DNA from: Brevundimonas mediterranea | GTDB taxonomy: Bacteria; Pseudomonadota; Alphaproteobacteria; Caulobacterales; Caulobacteraceae | Direction of reading: 5' to 3' | Assembly: GCF_011064825.1 (NCBI RefSeq) | Contig: NZ_CP048751.1 | Span: 1,984,001-2,048,000, forward strand | DNA: 64,000 bases | Part shown: in pieces, positions 52,900 through 61,350 of the stretch | Layout of the letters: every line of letters starts with the position of its first letter | Position numbering within the stretch: position 1 is the stretch's first letter | Program-made: the position numbers and the translations under genes | Notes under the pieces: generated by a model | What the model was told of the DNA's origin: nothing | The model's input: only the letters and a program-made list of their open reading frames with translations | Databases searched by the model: none

Positions 52900-53790
52900 T
52901 TACAGCAGGCGTTTGCGCATGACCTGGGACAGGGTGTCGATCAGGGTCACGGCGACCACGATGACGATGGCGATGGCGGCGACCCGGCTGTAGTCGAAGG
53001 CCTGGATGCTCTCGAACAGGGTCTGGCCGATGCCGCCGGCCCCGATCAGGCCCAGCACAGTAGCCGCGCGGCTGTTGGATTCGAACCGATACAGGGCGAA
53101 CGAGGTCCACAGCGGCGCCACCTGGGGGAAGACGCCCCAGACGATCTCGTGCAGCTTGCCGGCGCCGGTGGCGCGCACGCCCTCGACCGGCCCCTTGTCG
53201 ATCGACTCGACCGCCTCGGAGAACAGCTTGGCCAGCACCCCGCCGGTGTTCAGCGCCAGGGCCAGCACCCCCGCCAGCGGACCCAGGCCCACGGCGACGA
53301 TGAACAGGGTGGCGATGACCAGGTCGGGGATCGACCGCAGCAGGTCCATGAACCGGCGCACGATGAAGACCATCCAGCCGGGCGCGATGTTGCGCGACGC
53401 CATCAGGCTGAGGGGCAGGGCGATGAAGACGGCCAGGAAGGTGCCCCACAGGGCGATCTGCACCGTCAGCCACATCTGGCCCGCCAGACTGGTCGTCGGC
53501 TGGGTGAAGACATGGGTGAACGACGTCCAGAAGTCTCCCGGCGGGAAGATGGCCCCCCAGTCGGGCCGCAGCAGGTCGGCGCCATAGGTGGAGATGTTCG
53601 ACGAGCCCGAGAACAGCCGGCCGAAATTCTGCATGTCCACCTTGCCGAAACTGGCGATCAGGATGATCGCCAGACCGCCCCACAGCATCAGGTCGAACAG
53701 GGTGGCCGACAGCGACTTGGTCGGCGCCGAGGGAATGGCGGTCGGGGCGACGCCGCCCTTGGCCGCCATGTCGAGGCTGGCTTCGGTCAA
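52900..53790 (-). CDS. phnE: Phosphonate/phosphite-type ABC transporter permease PhnE
   Basis: A 296-residue inner-membrane permease with about six TM segments (FDLMLWGGLAIILIASF, QIALWGTFLAVFIALPLSLM, PDLVIATLFIVAVGLGPLAG). The EAA loop (EGVRATGAGKLHEIVWGVFP) couples it to PhnC. It overlaps phnD by 4 nt. There is only one permease gene, so it is presumed to act as a homodimer, as in other PhnE systems. No C-P lyase genes are present, so phosphonate breakdown is not implied. Confidence 0.92.
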   Translation of the reverse strand: MTEASLDMAAKGGVAPTAIPSAPTKSLSATLFDLMLWGGLAIILIASFGKVDMQNFGRLFSGSSNISTYGADLLRPDWGAIFPPGDFWTSFTHVFTQPTTSLAGQMWLTVQIALWGTFLAVFIALPLSLMASRNIAPGWMVFIVRRFMDLLRSIPDLVIATLFIVAVGLGPLAGVLALALNTGGVLAKLFSEAVESIDKGPVEGVRATGAGKLHEIVWGVFPQVAPLWTSFALYRFESNSRAATVLGLIGAGGIGQTLFESIQAFDYSRVAAIAIVIVVAVTLIDTLSQVMRKRLL

Positions 53791-54815
53791 GGCTGGACCT
53801 CACGCTTGGCGCGCAGGGCGGCCAGGTCGCGTTCGGCGGCGGCGACGCCGGCCTGGTCGTTCTTGGCCCTGGCCTCGCTCAGCTTCTGGTCGGCGACCAT
53901 CTCGCGCACCGGGTCCAGGTAGGAATCGTCGGCGGCGCGGAACATTGAATAGTTCAGGCCCGCCAGCACCTGACGCTGGCGCTCGGCCTCGGGGCCCTGG
54001 CCCTGGCCGTAGGTCAGGAAGAAGCTGCGCAGCTTCTCCTTCAGCGCCGGATCCAGATCCTCGCGGATGACGATGCCGGATTCCGGGATCGGCGGCGACA
54101 CCCAGATGTCCTCGATCTGCGACGCCAGCTGCGGGTTCTCGCGGCGCATGAAGACGGTGTTGACCGAGTTGGAGGTGGCGACGTCCACCACGCCGGTCGC
54201 GACGGCGAAGGCGTTGGCCTGGTGGCTGGCCGAGCGCACGGTCTTGAAGCACTGGGCCGGCACGATGCCGCGGGGATTGAACAGGAAGGTCAGCGGGGCG
54301 AGCGTGCCCGAGGTCGACTGGGCGTCGCCGATGCCGAAATCATACTGCTTGCCGCAGGCCAGCACCTTGTCCAGCGTGACGCCCGAGCCTTTGCGCACGA
54401 TCAGGGTCGAGGTGTAGCTGTCGCGACCCTCGGGATCGACGATGCGGGCGATGACCTCGCCCTGGGCGCGGTCGACGGCTTCCAGGGCCGGCTTGGCCGA
54501 GAACCAGGCTACCTGGGTCTGGTTGAACCGCATGGCCTCGATCAGGACATTGTAGTTGCCCGCGAAGAAGGGCTTCACCGGCACGCCGACGGCCTTGGAC
54601 ATGTCGTCCAGCAGCGGCTGCCACAGCGGGCCCGAAGAGGCCTGGCCCTCGGCCGACAGGATGGAGAAGGTCAGTTCCGACGGCATGGTCCCGGCCGCCG
54701 GCTTCTCGTCGCCCCCGCCGCACGAGGCGAGGCCCAGGATCATTGCGGCGCCCAGGGCGGCGACGCCGGCCTTCGCTACGAAGCGACGCGCCAAAGAAGC
54801 TTGAAACGGGCTCAT
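53787..54815 (-). CDS. phnD: Phosphate/phosphonate/phosphite ABC substrate-binding protein PhnD
   Basis: A 342-residue periplasmic binding protein with a lipoprotein-like signal (AALGAAMILGLASCGGG). Domain features of PhnD/PtxB type are LTFSILSAEGQASSGPLWQP, VKPFFAGNYNVLIEAM, VAWFSAKPALEAV and GIGDAQSTSGTLAPL. The ligand may be phosphonate, phosphite or phosphate; the sequence does not decide. It overlaps phnC and phnE by 4 nt each, so the three genes are one tight operon. Confidence 0.9.
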   Translation of the reverse strand: MSPFQASLARRFVAKAGVAALGAAMILGLASCGGGDEKPAAGTMPSELTFSILSAEGQASSGPLWQPLLDDMSKAVGVPVKPFFAGNYNVLIEAMRFNQTQVAWFSAKPALEAVDRAQGEVIARIVDPEGRDSYTSTLIVRKGSGVTLDKVLACGKQYDFGIGDAQSTSGTLAPLTFLFNPRGIVPAQCFKTVRSASHQANAFAVATGVVDVATSNSVNTVFMRRENPQLASQIEDIWVSPPIPESGIVIREDLDPALKEKLRSFFLTYGQGQGPEAERQRQVLAGLNYSMFRAADDSYLDPVREMVADQKLSEARAKNDQAGVAAAERDLAALRAKREVQP

Positions 54816-55621
54816 GCCTTGGTCTCCCAGAACGCGTCCTCGAATTCAGGACCATAGATATCGATCAGGCGCTGTTGATCCAGGCCCGTGGCGGGACCGT
54901 CATAGACGATCTTGCCGCCCTGCAGCGCGATGACGCGGTCGCAGTAGCGGATGGCGTAGTCGACCTGGTGCAGGGTGACGATCACCCCCATGCCGTCGCG
55001 GCGATTCAACTCGACCAGCAGCTCCATGACCTTGCGGGCGGACACGGGGTCCAGCGAGGCGACGGGTTCGTCGGCCAGGATGGCCTTGGCGCCCTGCACG
55101 ATGGCGCGGGCGATGGCGCCCCGCTGCTGCTGGCCGCCCGACAGGGTGTTGGCGCGCTGCCCGGCGTAGTCGCTGACCCCGACCCGGTGCAGGGCCGCCA
55201 TGGCGCGATCCTTGTCGGCCTGGGGCCACAGGCCCAGCAGGCCCTGCCAGGCCGGCAGACGCCCCAGGGCGCCCAGCATGACATTGGAGAACAGGCTCAG
55301 CCGCCCGACCAGATTGAACTGCTGGAAGATCATGCCCAGCTTGCCGCGCGCCTGGCGCACGGCGCCGGTGACGCGCCCGTCCTTCTGGACGGTTTCACCA
55401 AAGACGCTGATCGTCCCCTTGCCGGGATCGATGGACTGCAGGCCGGTGATGGAGCGCAGCAGGGTGGACTTGCCCGATCCCGACGGGCCGATCAGGGCGA
55501 CCATCTCGCCCGAGGCCACGGAGATCGAGACGCCGTCCAGCGCCTTTCGCGATCCGAAGGTCTTCGACACGTCACGCGCCAGGACAAGCCCGGGGGCGAC
55601 GGCGGCTGCGGATGAGGTCAT
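54812..55621 (-). CDS. phnC: Phosphonate-type ABC transporter ATP-binding protein PhnC
   Basis: A 269-residue ATPase: Walker A GPSGSGKSTLLR, Q-loop MIFQQFNLV, signature LSGGQQQRGAIARAI, Walker B ILADEPVASLDP and H-switch TLHQVDYA. It opens the phnC-phnD-phnE operon. ATG 55621 (MTSSAAAVAPG) was chosen; the frame is open to 55765 but that part is unlike the family. Its 106-bp upstream region is shared with the DUF2254 gene end. A Pho box was sought and not convincingly found. Confidence 0.94.
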   Translation of the reverse strand: MTSSAAAVAPGLVLARDVSKTFGSRKALDGVSISVASGEMVALIGPSGSGKSTLLRSITGLQSIDPGKGTISVFGETVQKDGRVTGAVRQARGKLGMIFQQFNLVGRLSLFSNVMLGALGRLPAWQGLLGLWPQADKDRAMAALHRVGVSDYAGQRANTLSGGQQQRGAIARAIVQGAKAILADEPVASLDPVSARKVMELLVELNRRDGMGVIVTLHQVDYAIRYCDRVIALQGGKIVYDGPATGLDQQRLIDIYGPEFEDAFWETKA

Positions 55622-55727
55622 GAACTCGCTGGGAGGCTGTGGCGAACGGGCGCCGCATGACGCGACAAAGGCTTCTGGGCAAGTCTTAATCGCACGGCAG
55701 GCGCAATCTCGTCCAGACCCGACCCGT

Positions 55728-56957
55728 TCAACCGGCCTCGGCCGCCGCCTCGACCCGTGCGACATCGGCGGCGATCGGCAGGGCGACGCGCGATCTGTCC
55801 AGCGCCTCGCGGGCCAGAACCTCCACCGCCCCGGCCAGGGCCGGCGTCGTCGCCAGAGTCTTCAGGCCCTTCTGAAGCCGCACGGCGACGGCGACGTCTC
55901 CGGCCCCGTAACGGGCCACCGGTCCGAAAACATCGTCAAGCAGGTCCGCGTCGGCGATTCCCGGCACGAACAGCCGGTCGCGATGCGGGGGCTGTTTTTC
56001 CGGACTGGCGTCGGCCGTCCAGACGTCCAGCAGGCGGACGCCCGCGCCGATGATCTGGATCGCCGTTCCGGGATCGTTGACGCCGGGAGACAGGGCCTTG
56101 GCGGCGATCTCCCCCAGCACGATCAGGCCGAAACGCGGATCCTGATCATAGGACCGGGAATCGCCCAGGGCGAAGGCCGAGCAGAAGTCGGCCTGCGCCG
56201 TGTCGTCGCAGGCGGTCAGGCTGATGCGCGCCAGCACCCCGCCGCGCCGCACGAAGGCGCCCGGCGCAGCCACGACCTCGACCTGACAGTCGCGCGCCTC
56301 GGCCAGGGTCTGAAGCCGGTCGGGATCGACGTTCTGGACATAGCCGGTGGCGGGGGCGACGACGACGGCGCCGTTTTCCAGGCCGCCCGCCCGGCCGCCC
56401 AGTCGCGGCAGGTCACGGCGCTGTTCCAGCGCATCCCGCGCATAGGACTCGACCAGCTCGATCATGTGCCCGACCCGCGCCAGGCTGGACAGGCGGTTGA
56501 TCCAGGCCAGCAGGCGAAACGCCACCAGCCCGACCATGGCAAGGCTGAACAGGAACAGGATCGCCCGGCCGTTCTGGCCGTAGTAATGGGCGTTGATCGC
56601 CGTCACCGACACGATGGCGTACAGGAAGGCGCCGACGAAGGTCGCCAGCGACTTCTGGGTTTCCTCGTCGCTGGTCACCAGGGCCGCGACCCTGGGGCTG
56701 GCGGCGGACGACACCGACGTATAGGCCGTCACCATGGCCCCGACCGAGAAGGTCGCGACGCCCAGCAGGCTGGACGCCAGTATGGTCAGGATGGATTCGA
56801 CCGATTCTCCGCCCAGGCGCTCGGCCATGTCCCGGGGCACCCAGGGCGACAGGGCCGCCGCCAGCAGCGAGGCCGCCAGGCCGAAGACGGCGTAGGCGGT
56901 CGCCCGCACCCACAGTTGGCGCCGCGTCTTGCGCCACAGGAACAGCCATCGATTCAT
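55728..56957 (-). CDS. DUF2254 family membrane protein
   Basis: A 409-residue inner-membrane protein with four TM segments in the N-terminal half (YAVFGLAASLLAAALSPW, ESILTILASSLLGVATFSVG, LATFVGAFLYAIVSVTAIN, ILFLFSLAMVGLVAFRLLAW) and a cytoplasmic C-terminus of about 240 residues. The pattern MVTAYTSVSSAASPR, GYVQNVD and GEIAAKALSPGVNDPGTA is diagnostic for DUF2254. No function is established. It is convergent with nothing and 106 bp upstream of phnC. Confidence 0.88.
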   Translation of the reverse strand: MNRWLFLWRKTRRQLWVRATAYAVFGLAASLLAAALSPWVPRDMAERLGGESVESILTILASSLLGVATFSVGAMVTAYTSVSSAASPRVAALVTSDEETQKSLATFVGAFLYAIVSVTAINAHYYGQNGRAILFLFSLAMVGLVAFRLLAWINRLSSLARVGHMIELVESYARDALEQRRDLPRLGGRAGGLENGAVVVAPATGYVQNVDPDRLQTLAEARDCQVEVVAAPGAFVRRGGVLARISLTACDDTAQADFCSAFALGDSRSYDQDPRFGLIVLGEIAAKALSPGVNDPGTAIQIIGAGVRLLDVWTADASPEKQPPHRDRLFVPGIADADLLDDVFGPVARYGAGDVAVAVRLQKGLKTLATTPALAGAVEVLAREALDRSRVALPIAADVARVEAAAEAG

Positions 56958-57075
56958 TCACGCCTCCCGTTCATCAACGGCGTGAAAAGGCCAAGGTTGC
57001 GCCCCTGGGGGGCTGTGACACTGTCGCGGGGGATTTGTGACAGTCCAAACCCAGGCCCCGCCACGAAAAAACCCC

Positions 57076-57103
57076 TTTACATGACAGTCCGATGCCCTCA
57101 TAT
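57076..57103 (+). promoter_or_regulatory. Possible sigma70 promoter and leader of odc
   Basis: TTTACA (57076-57081), N16, TCATAT (57098-57103) resembles a housekeeping promoter. It would give an 80-nt leader containing CGTTA / TAACG (57134-57138 and 57147-57151). The speF RNA motif is known upstream of ornithine decarboxylases in alphaproteobacteria, so a structured leader is plausible but unverified. Confidence 0.35.
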
Positions 57104-57189
57104 CGCGGCTTCCGGCGGACCCCGTGGTCTAACCGTTAAGCGCTGCTAACGCCGGTCTGGGTTTCACAATTAGCAGGGGGTTACGTGAA

Positions 57190-58455
57190 TTGCGCACGTA
57201 TCAGCTTCCCCTGGACCTGGTCCGTGAGCGGTCCCCTGAACGTCCCGTCGCCCTCGTGCGACCGCGTTCGGTATCCGTAGCGGCGCTTTGGTTCCAGGAT
57301 AATCTAAAAGCCGACGTCTTCTATGCCGTGAAGGCGAATCCGTCGCGTTGGGTCATCGAGACCCTGATCGAGGCCGGGGTTCGCGGCTTCGACGTGGCGT
57401 CCATCGCCGAGATCGAACTGGTGCGTTCGGTCAGCCATGACGTTCGCCTGGCCTTCATGCATCCGGTCAAGAGCCGGTCTGCGATCACCAAGGCCTATTT
57501 CGAACACGGCGTTCGCACCTTCTCGCTCGACTGCGTGGATGAGCTGAACAAGATCCTCGACGCCACCGGCGGCGCGGACGACCTGAACCTGATCGTGCGC
57601 ATGGCGGTTTCGGCCGACGGCGCCGCCTATACCCTGTCGGGCAAGTTCGGCGTTCCCGCCGACCAGGCCCCCGCCTTGCTGCTGGCCACGCGCCAGGCGG
57701 TCAAGGACGGGCTGATGGGCGTCAGCTTCCATGTCGGCAGCCAGTGCATGCGCCCGACCGCCTATCAGGCGGCCATGGCCCAGGTCGGCCGTTCGATCAG
57801 CCGTGCGGGCGTCATCGTGGACATCGTCGATGTCGGCGGCGGCTTCCCTTCGGTCTATCCCGGCATGGTTCCGCCGGACATGAGCGAATACGCCGACGCC
57901 ATCCATCGCGGCTTCAACGAGATGCCGGTGTCGGAAACGACCGAGCTGTGGTGCGAGCCCGGCCGGGCCATCGTCGCCGAATCCTCGTCGATCCTGGCCC
58001 GTGTGGACCTGCGCAAGGGCGACGCCCTGTATCTGAACGACGGCTCCTACGGCTCGCTGTTCGACGCGACCCACTCGCGCTGGCCCTTCCCGACCAAACT
58101 GGTCCGGGACGGCGAGGCTGCGTCCGAGCTGAAGGCGTTCCAGTTCTATGGTCCGACCTGCGACTCGATCGACCATATGCCGGGTCCGTTCTGGCTTCCG
58201 GCCGACATCCGCGAAGGCGATTTCATCGAAATCGGCATGCTCGGCGCCTATGGCGTCGCCATGTCGACCGGCTTCAACGGCTATGGCGAACACGACATCG
58301 CCATCGTCGAAGACGCCCCGATGGCCTCGCTCTACGGCCTGGCGCCGCGTTCCATCCCCACCGTGCGCACCACGGCCGAGGAGAACGCCCGCAAGGTCGT
58401 GCGTCTGTCACGTCCGAAAGGTAAGGCCGGTCAGAGGAAGAAGTCGCGACGCTGA
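57190..58455 (+). CDS. odc: Ornithine/lysine decarboxylase, type III PLP-dependent
   Basis: A 421-residue fold-III decarboxylase (eukaryotic ODC type), making putrescine or cadaverine. The PLP Lys is K48 in VFYAVKANP. Other motifs are SFHVGSQCMRP, DVGGGFPSVYPG, CEPGRAIVAESS (PLP phosphate) and the catalytic Cys in YGPTCDSID. TTG 57190 is the best start, with AGGGGG about 10 nt upstream. ODC versus lysine decarboxylase specificity cannot be told by eye. The basic tail GQRKKSRR is odd. A DHS-like enzyme follows after the inserted four-helix gene, so a polyamine unit is likely. Confidence 0.92.
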   Translation: MRTYQLPLDLVRERSPERPVALVRPRSVSVAALWFQDNLKADVFYAVKANPSRWVIETLIEAGVRGFDVASIAEIELVRSVSHDVRLAFMHPVKSRSAITKAYFEHGVRTFSLDCVDELNKILDATGGADDLNLIVRMAVSADGAAYTLSGKFGVPADQAPALLLATRQAVKDGLMGVSFHVGSQCMRPTAYQAAMAQVGRSISRAGVIVDIVDVGGGFPSVYPGMVPPDMSEYADAIHRGFNEMPVSETTELWCEPGRAIVAESSSILARVDLRKGDALYLNDGSYGSLFDATHSRWPFPTKLVRDGEAASELKAFQFYGPTCDSIDHMPGPFWLPADIREGDFIEIGMLGAYGVAMSTGFNGYGEHDIAIVEDAPMASLYGLAPRSIPTVRTTAEENARKVVRLSRPKGKAGQRKKSRR

Positions 58456-58457
58456 TC

Positions 58458-58905
58458 GTGAGAGGTGAATCGTGAGTCGTGATTGTCAGCCATGACCGAC
58501 TTGCGAACTCACCGCGATCTAGACGTCTGGAAGCTCTCGGTTGATTGGGTTGAAGCCGTTTATCGTTGCTCGGTCTCCTGGCCGTCTGACGAGCGGTTTG
58601 GCCTGATCAGTCAAGTTCGTCGTTCAGCCGTCAGCGTGGCCGCCAATATCGCGGAGGGCGCAGGCCGAAACGGAACGGGTGAGTTCTTCCACTTCCTCGG
58701 CGTCGCGCGCGGGTCGCTCGCGGAGGTCGAAACCCATCTCCTCATCGGCGCGCGTCTCGGCTATCTAACGACTGACAATCTCCAGCCTTTGCTTGCCGAC
58801 ATGGAGCGGATCGGGCGTATGCTCTCCGCCCTTTCGACGCGACTGAAGCAACGGCGGCACGACTGACCGCACTTCACCATTCACGCCTCACGATTCACGA
58901 GTCAC
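58458..58905. mobile_element. Inverted-repeat-bounded unit carrying a four-helix-bundle gene
   Basis: A 27-bp repeat at 58458-58484 and its inverted partner at 58879-58905 agree at 22 of 27 positions, including a perfect 12-bp block (GTGAATCGTGAG / CTCACGATTCAC). They enclose exactly one ORF (58492-58866). The unit begins 2 bp after the odc stop and ends 2 bp before the dhs ATG. I infer a small mobile or transposase-trans-mobilised insertion; no transposase is present. Confidence 0.6.
58492..58866 (+). CDS. Four helix bundle protein (23S rRNA intervening-sequence family)
   Basis: A 124-residue all-helical protein. The family signature is DLDVWKLSVDWVEAVYRCS, then FGLISQVRRSAVSVAANIAE with GAGRNGTGEFFHFLGVARGS. 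Members are often encoded in intervening sequences within 23S rRNA genes or as lone genes of unknown role. Codon use is less GC-rich than in its neighbours. It sits within inverted repeats between odc and the DHS-like gene, in the same direction. ATG 58492 was preferred to TTG 58483. Confidence 0.9.
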   Translation: MTDLRTHRDLDVWKLSVDWVEAVYRCSVSWPSDERFGLISQVRRSAVSVAANIAEGAGRNGTGEFFHFLGVARGSLAEVETHLLIGARLGYLTTDNLQPLLADMERIGRMLSALSTRLKQRRHD

Positions 58906-58907
58906 CC

Positions 58908-59951
58908 ATGACTGCCAACACCAAGGCCCAGCTGCTGCAGAACGTCGTCGAGCATGTCGACATCACCAGCTTCGACGCGCGCCCGATCATCGACTCGATG
59001 CGCAAGATGTCGTTCTCGAGCCGCGACACCGCCCGCGCCGCCGACATCTTCTCCATGGCCATCGAGGACAAGGACTGCTCGCCGTGGCTGATCCTGGCCG
59101 GCTCGACCTCGGCCGGCGGCTGCATGCACGTGTACCGCGACATGGTGAAGTTCGGCATGGTGGACGCGGTCGTCGCCACCGGCGCCTCGATCGTCGACAT
59201 GGATTTCTTCGAGGCCCTGGGCTTCAAACACTATCAGGCCGCCGGCGAGGTGGACGACAACGTCCTGCGCGAGAACTACGTCGATCGGATCTACGACACC
59301 TATATCGACGAGGAAGAGCTCCAGGCCTGCGACCACACCATCCTGGAGATCGCCAACCGGCTGGAGCCGCGCGGCTATTCCAGCCGCGAGTTCATCTGGG
59401 AAATGGGCAAGTGGCTGAGCGAGGGCAACGCCAAGAAGCCCGGCTCGCTGATCCAGACCGCCTATGAAGAAGGCGTGCCGATCTTCTGCCCGGCCTTCGT
59501 CGACTCATCGGCCGGCTTCGGCCTGGTCAAGCACCAGAAGGAACGCGCCGCGGCCGGTCTGCCCTATCTGATGCTGGACGCCATCGCCGACTTCCGCGAA
59601 CTGACAGACATCAAGATCGCCGCCGGCGTCACCGGCCTGTTCATGGTCGGCGGCGGCGTGCCCAAGAATTTCGCCCAGGACACCGTCGTCTGCGCCGAAA
59701 TCCTCGGCGTCGAGGCCGAGATGCACCGTTATGCGGTCCAGATCACCGTCGCCGACGTCCGCGACGGCGCCTGTTCCTCCTCGACGCTGAAAGAGGCCGC
59801 CTCCTGGGGCAAGGTCCAGACCACCCACGAGCAGATGGTCTTCGCCGAAGCCACCACCGTCGTCCCCCTGATCGGCTCCGACGCCTACCACCGCGGCGCC
59901 TGGAAGGCCCGCGACAAGCGCCGTTGGAACAAGCTGTTCGAGAAGGGCTGA
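58908..59951 (+). CDS. Deoxyhypusine synthase-like enzyme (probable homospermidine synthase)
   Basis: A 347-residue enzyme of the DHS superfamily. Human DHS moves an aminobutyl group from spermidine to eIF5A; bacteria lack eIF5A, and bacterial members are thought to make homospermidine from putrescine or spermidine. NAD-binding motifs GLFMVGGGVPKN, LAGSTSAGG and GASIVDMD are present, and the catalytic Lys is K302 in KEAASWGKVQ. It follows odc, the source of putrescine. Its translation start directly abuts the right inverted repeat, so no strong SD is visible. Confidence 0.88.
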   Translation: MTANTKAQLLQNVVEHVDITSFDARPIIDSMRKMSFSSRDTARAADIFSMAIEDKDCSPWLILAGSTSAGGCMHVYRDMVKFGMVDAVVATGASIVDMDFFEALGFKHYQAAGEVDDNVLRENYVDRIYDTYIDEEELQACDHTILEIANRLEPRGYSSREFIWEMGKWLSEGNAKKPGSLIQTAYEEGVPIFCPAFVDSSAGFGLVKHQKERAAAGLPYLMLDAIADFRELTDIKIAAGVTGLFMVGGGVPKNFAQDTVVCAEILGVEAEMHRYAVQITVADVRDGACSSSTLKEAASWGKVQTTHEQMVFAEATTVVPLIGSDAYHRGAWKARDKRRWNKLFEKG

Positions 59952-59972
59952 GCCGAACCGGCTGCCTGATAG

Positions 59973-60002
59973 AAAGGCCGGCGGAGCGATCCGCCGGCCT
60001 TT
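59973..60002 (+). terminator. Terminator after DHS-like gene
   Basis: A 13-bp perfect stem (59973-59985 with 59990-60002) around GCGA is followed by TT. It ends the odc/dhs transcript. Confidence 0.9.
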
Positions 60003-60008
60003 TTCTTA

Positions 60009-60157
60009 CCCTCTCCCGCTTGCGGGAGAGGTGGCCCGTCGTTCGCGCAGCGAACCAGGGTCGGAGAGGGAAGTCTTCGTTCAGAAGAGACTTCCCCCAT
60101 CGTCAGGCGTGTCGCTACGCGCCACGACCTGACACTTCCCCCGCAAGCGGGGGAAGG
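60009..60157. repeat. Multi-hairpin palindromic repeat, copy B
   Basis: It is colinear with copy A (46301-46444): same ends (CCTCTCCCG...; ...CGGGGGAAG) and same hairpin order. Hairpin 2 is GTTCGC-GCA-GCGAAC (60041-60055) where copy A has GATCGGC-GCA-GCCGATC. Hairpin 3 is GGAAGTCT ... AGACTTCC (60069-60076 with 60088-60095). It lies between the dhs terminator and the cobW stop. Confidence 0.85.
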
Positions 60158-60162
60158 TCGTT

Positions 60163-61308
60163 CTAGGCCGCGCAACCCTCGAACCCGGCCCGCAGCGCGG
60201 CCTCGTCCAGTTCGCGGCCGATGAAGACGGCGCGGCTCCAGCGGCGTTCGTTCTCGCCCCATTCGCGCTGCAGATCGCCCTCCAGGATCATGTGGACGGC
60301 CTGGAAGACCAGACGGCGGTTCTCGCCCTGGACGTCGATGATGCCCTTGGCGCGCAGGATGTTCTGACCCTGCTCGCCCAGCAGCCGGTCCAGCCAGGCG
60401 GTGAACTTGGCGCCGTCCAGCGGACGGTCCAGCGACAGGGAGATGCCCTTGATGTCGTCCTGGTGGGCGTGACCCCTCGCGCCATGGGAATGCGCGTCGT
60501 GGGAATGGTCGCCGTGCGAATGATCATGCCCGTGGTCGTGGTCATGATGGTGGTGGTCGTGGCCGCAGTGCTCGTCGTGCACATGGCCGTCCGCGCCGTG
60601 CGGCGGGTTGGCGAAATCGGGCTGGACCTCCAGAATCCGCTCCAGATCGAAGGCGCCCAGGCCCAGCACCTGGTCCAGCGGCACGTTCGACCGTTCGGCG
60701 CGCACGATGGGCGCCAGCGGGTTCAGCGCCCGCAGCCGGGCCTCGACCGCGTCCAGCTCTTCCGGGGTCGCCAGATCGACCTTGTTCAGGATGATCCGGT
60801 CGGCGAAGGCCACCTGTTCGCGGGCCTCTTTTGAATCGTCCAGACGCGCCATCACGTGCTTGGCGTCGACCAGGGTGGTGACGCTGTCCAGCTGGGTCTT
60901 GGCCTTGACGTCCTCGTCGACGAAGAAGGTCTGGGCCACCGGCCCGGGATCGGCCAGGCCCGTGGTCTCGACGATAATGGCGTCGAAGGCCGGCTTGCCG
61001 GGACGCTGGCGCTTCATCAGGCCGGCGACCACGCGGATCAGGTCGCCGCGCACCGTGCAGCAGACGCAGCCGTTGTTCATCTCGAACACGTCCTCGTCGG
61101 CGCCGACCACCAGGTCGTTGTCGATGCCGATCTCGCCGAACTCGTTGACGATGACGGCGTAGCGTTTGCCGTGATCCTCGGTCAGGATCCGGTTCAGCAG
61201 CGTGGTCTTGCCCGCGCCGAGATAGCCGGTCAGGACGGTGACGGGGATCTTGCCGCCAGAATTCTGGGGTGCGGCGGTCGAAACGGGGGCGTCGAGGGTG
61301 TCGGTCAT
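60163..61308 (-). CDS. CobW/COG0523 family GTPase, probable zinc metallochaperone
   Basis: A 381-residue GTPase. Walker A is [10 protein letters not shown] near residue 30, then [13 protein letters not shown], the metal-site CxCC motif [13 protein letters not shown] (C81, C83, C84), and NKVDLA for base recognition. A His/Asp-rich insertion (about residues 245-290, many HDH repeats) and the C-terminal CobW domain ([20 protein letters not shown]) follow. Proteins with this His-rich insert usually handle zinc and are often Zur-regulated. It is 20 bp from the palindromic repeat and convergent with the DHS-like gene. Confidence 0.92.
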   Translation of the reverse strand: MTDTLDAPVSTAAPQNSGGKIPVTVLTGYLGAGKTTLLNRILTEDHGKRYAVIVNEFGEIGIDNDLVVGADEDVFEMNNGCVCCTVRGDLIRVVAGLMKRQRPGKPAFDAIIVETTGLADPGPVAQTFFVDEDVKAKTQLDSVTTLVDAKHVMARLDDSKEAREQVAFADRIILNKVDLATPEELDAVEARLRALNPLAPIVRAERSNVPLDQVLGLGAFDLERILEVQPDFANPPHGADGHVHDEHCGHDHHHHDHDHGHDHSHGDHSHDAHSHGARGHAHQDDIKGISLSLDRPLDGAKFTAWLDRLLGEQGQNILRAKGIIDVQGENRRLVFQAVHMILEGDLQREWGENERRWSRAVFIGRELDEAALRAGFEGCAA

Positions 61309-61350
61309 AGGCCGCTAGATGGCGGCTGCATCGCCCGATGAAAAGGGGGC

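Noticed and set aside
53060..53090. tRNA-like T-loop string with TTCGAACC
   Set aside because: It is within phnE coding sequence and no acceptor or anticodon stems can be formed around it.
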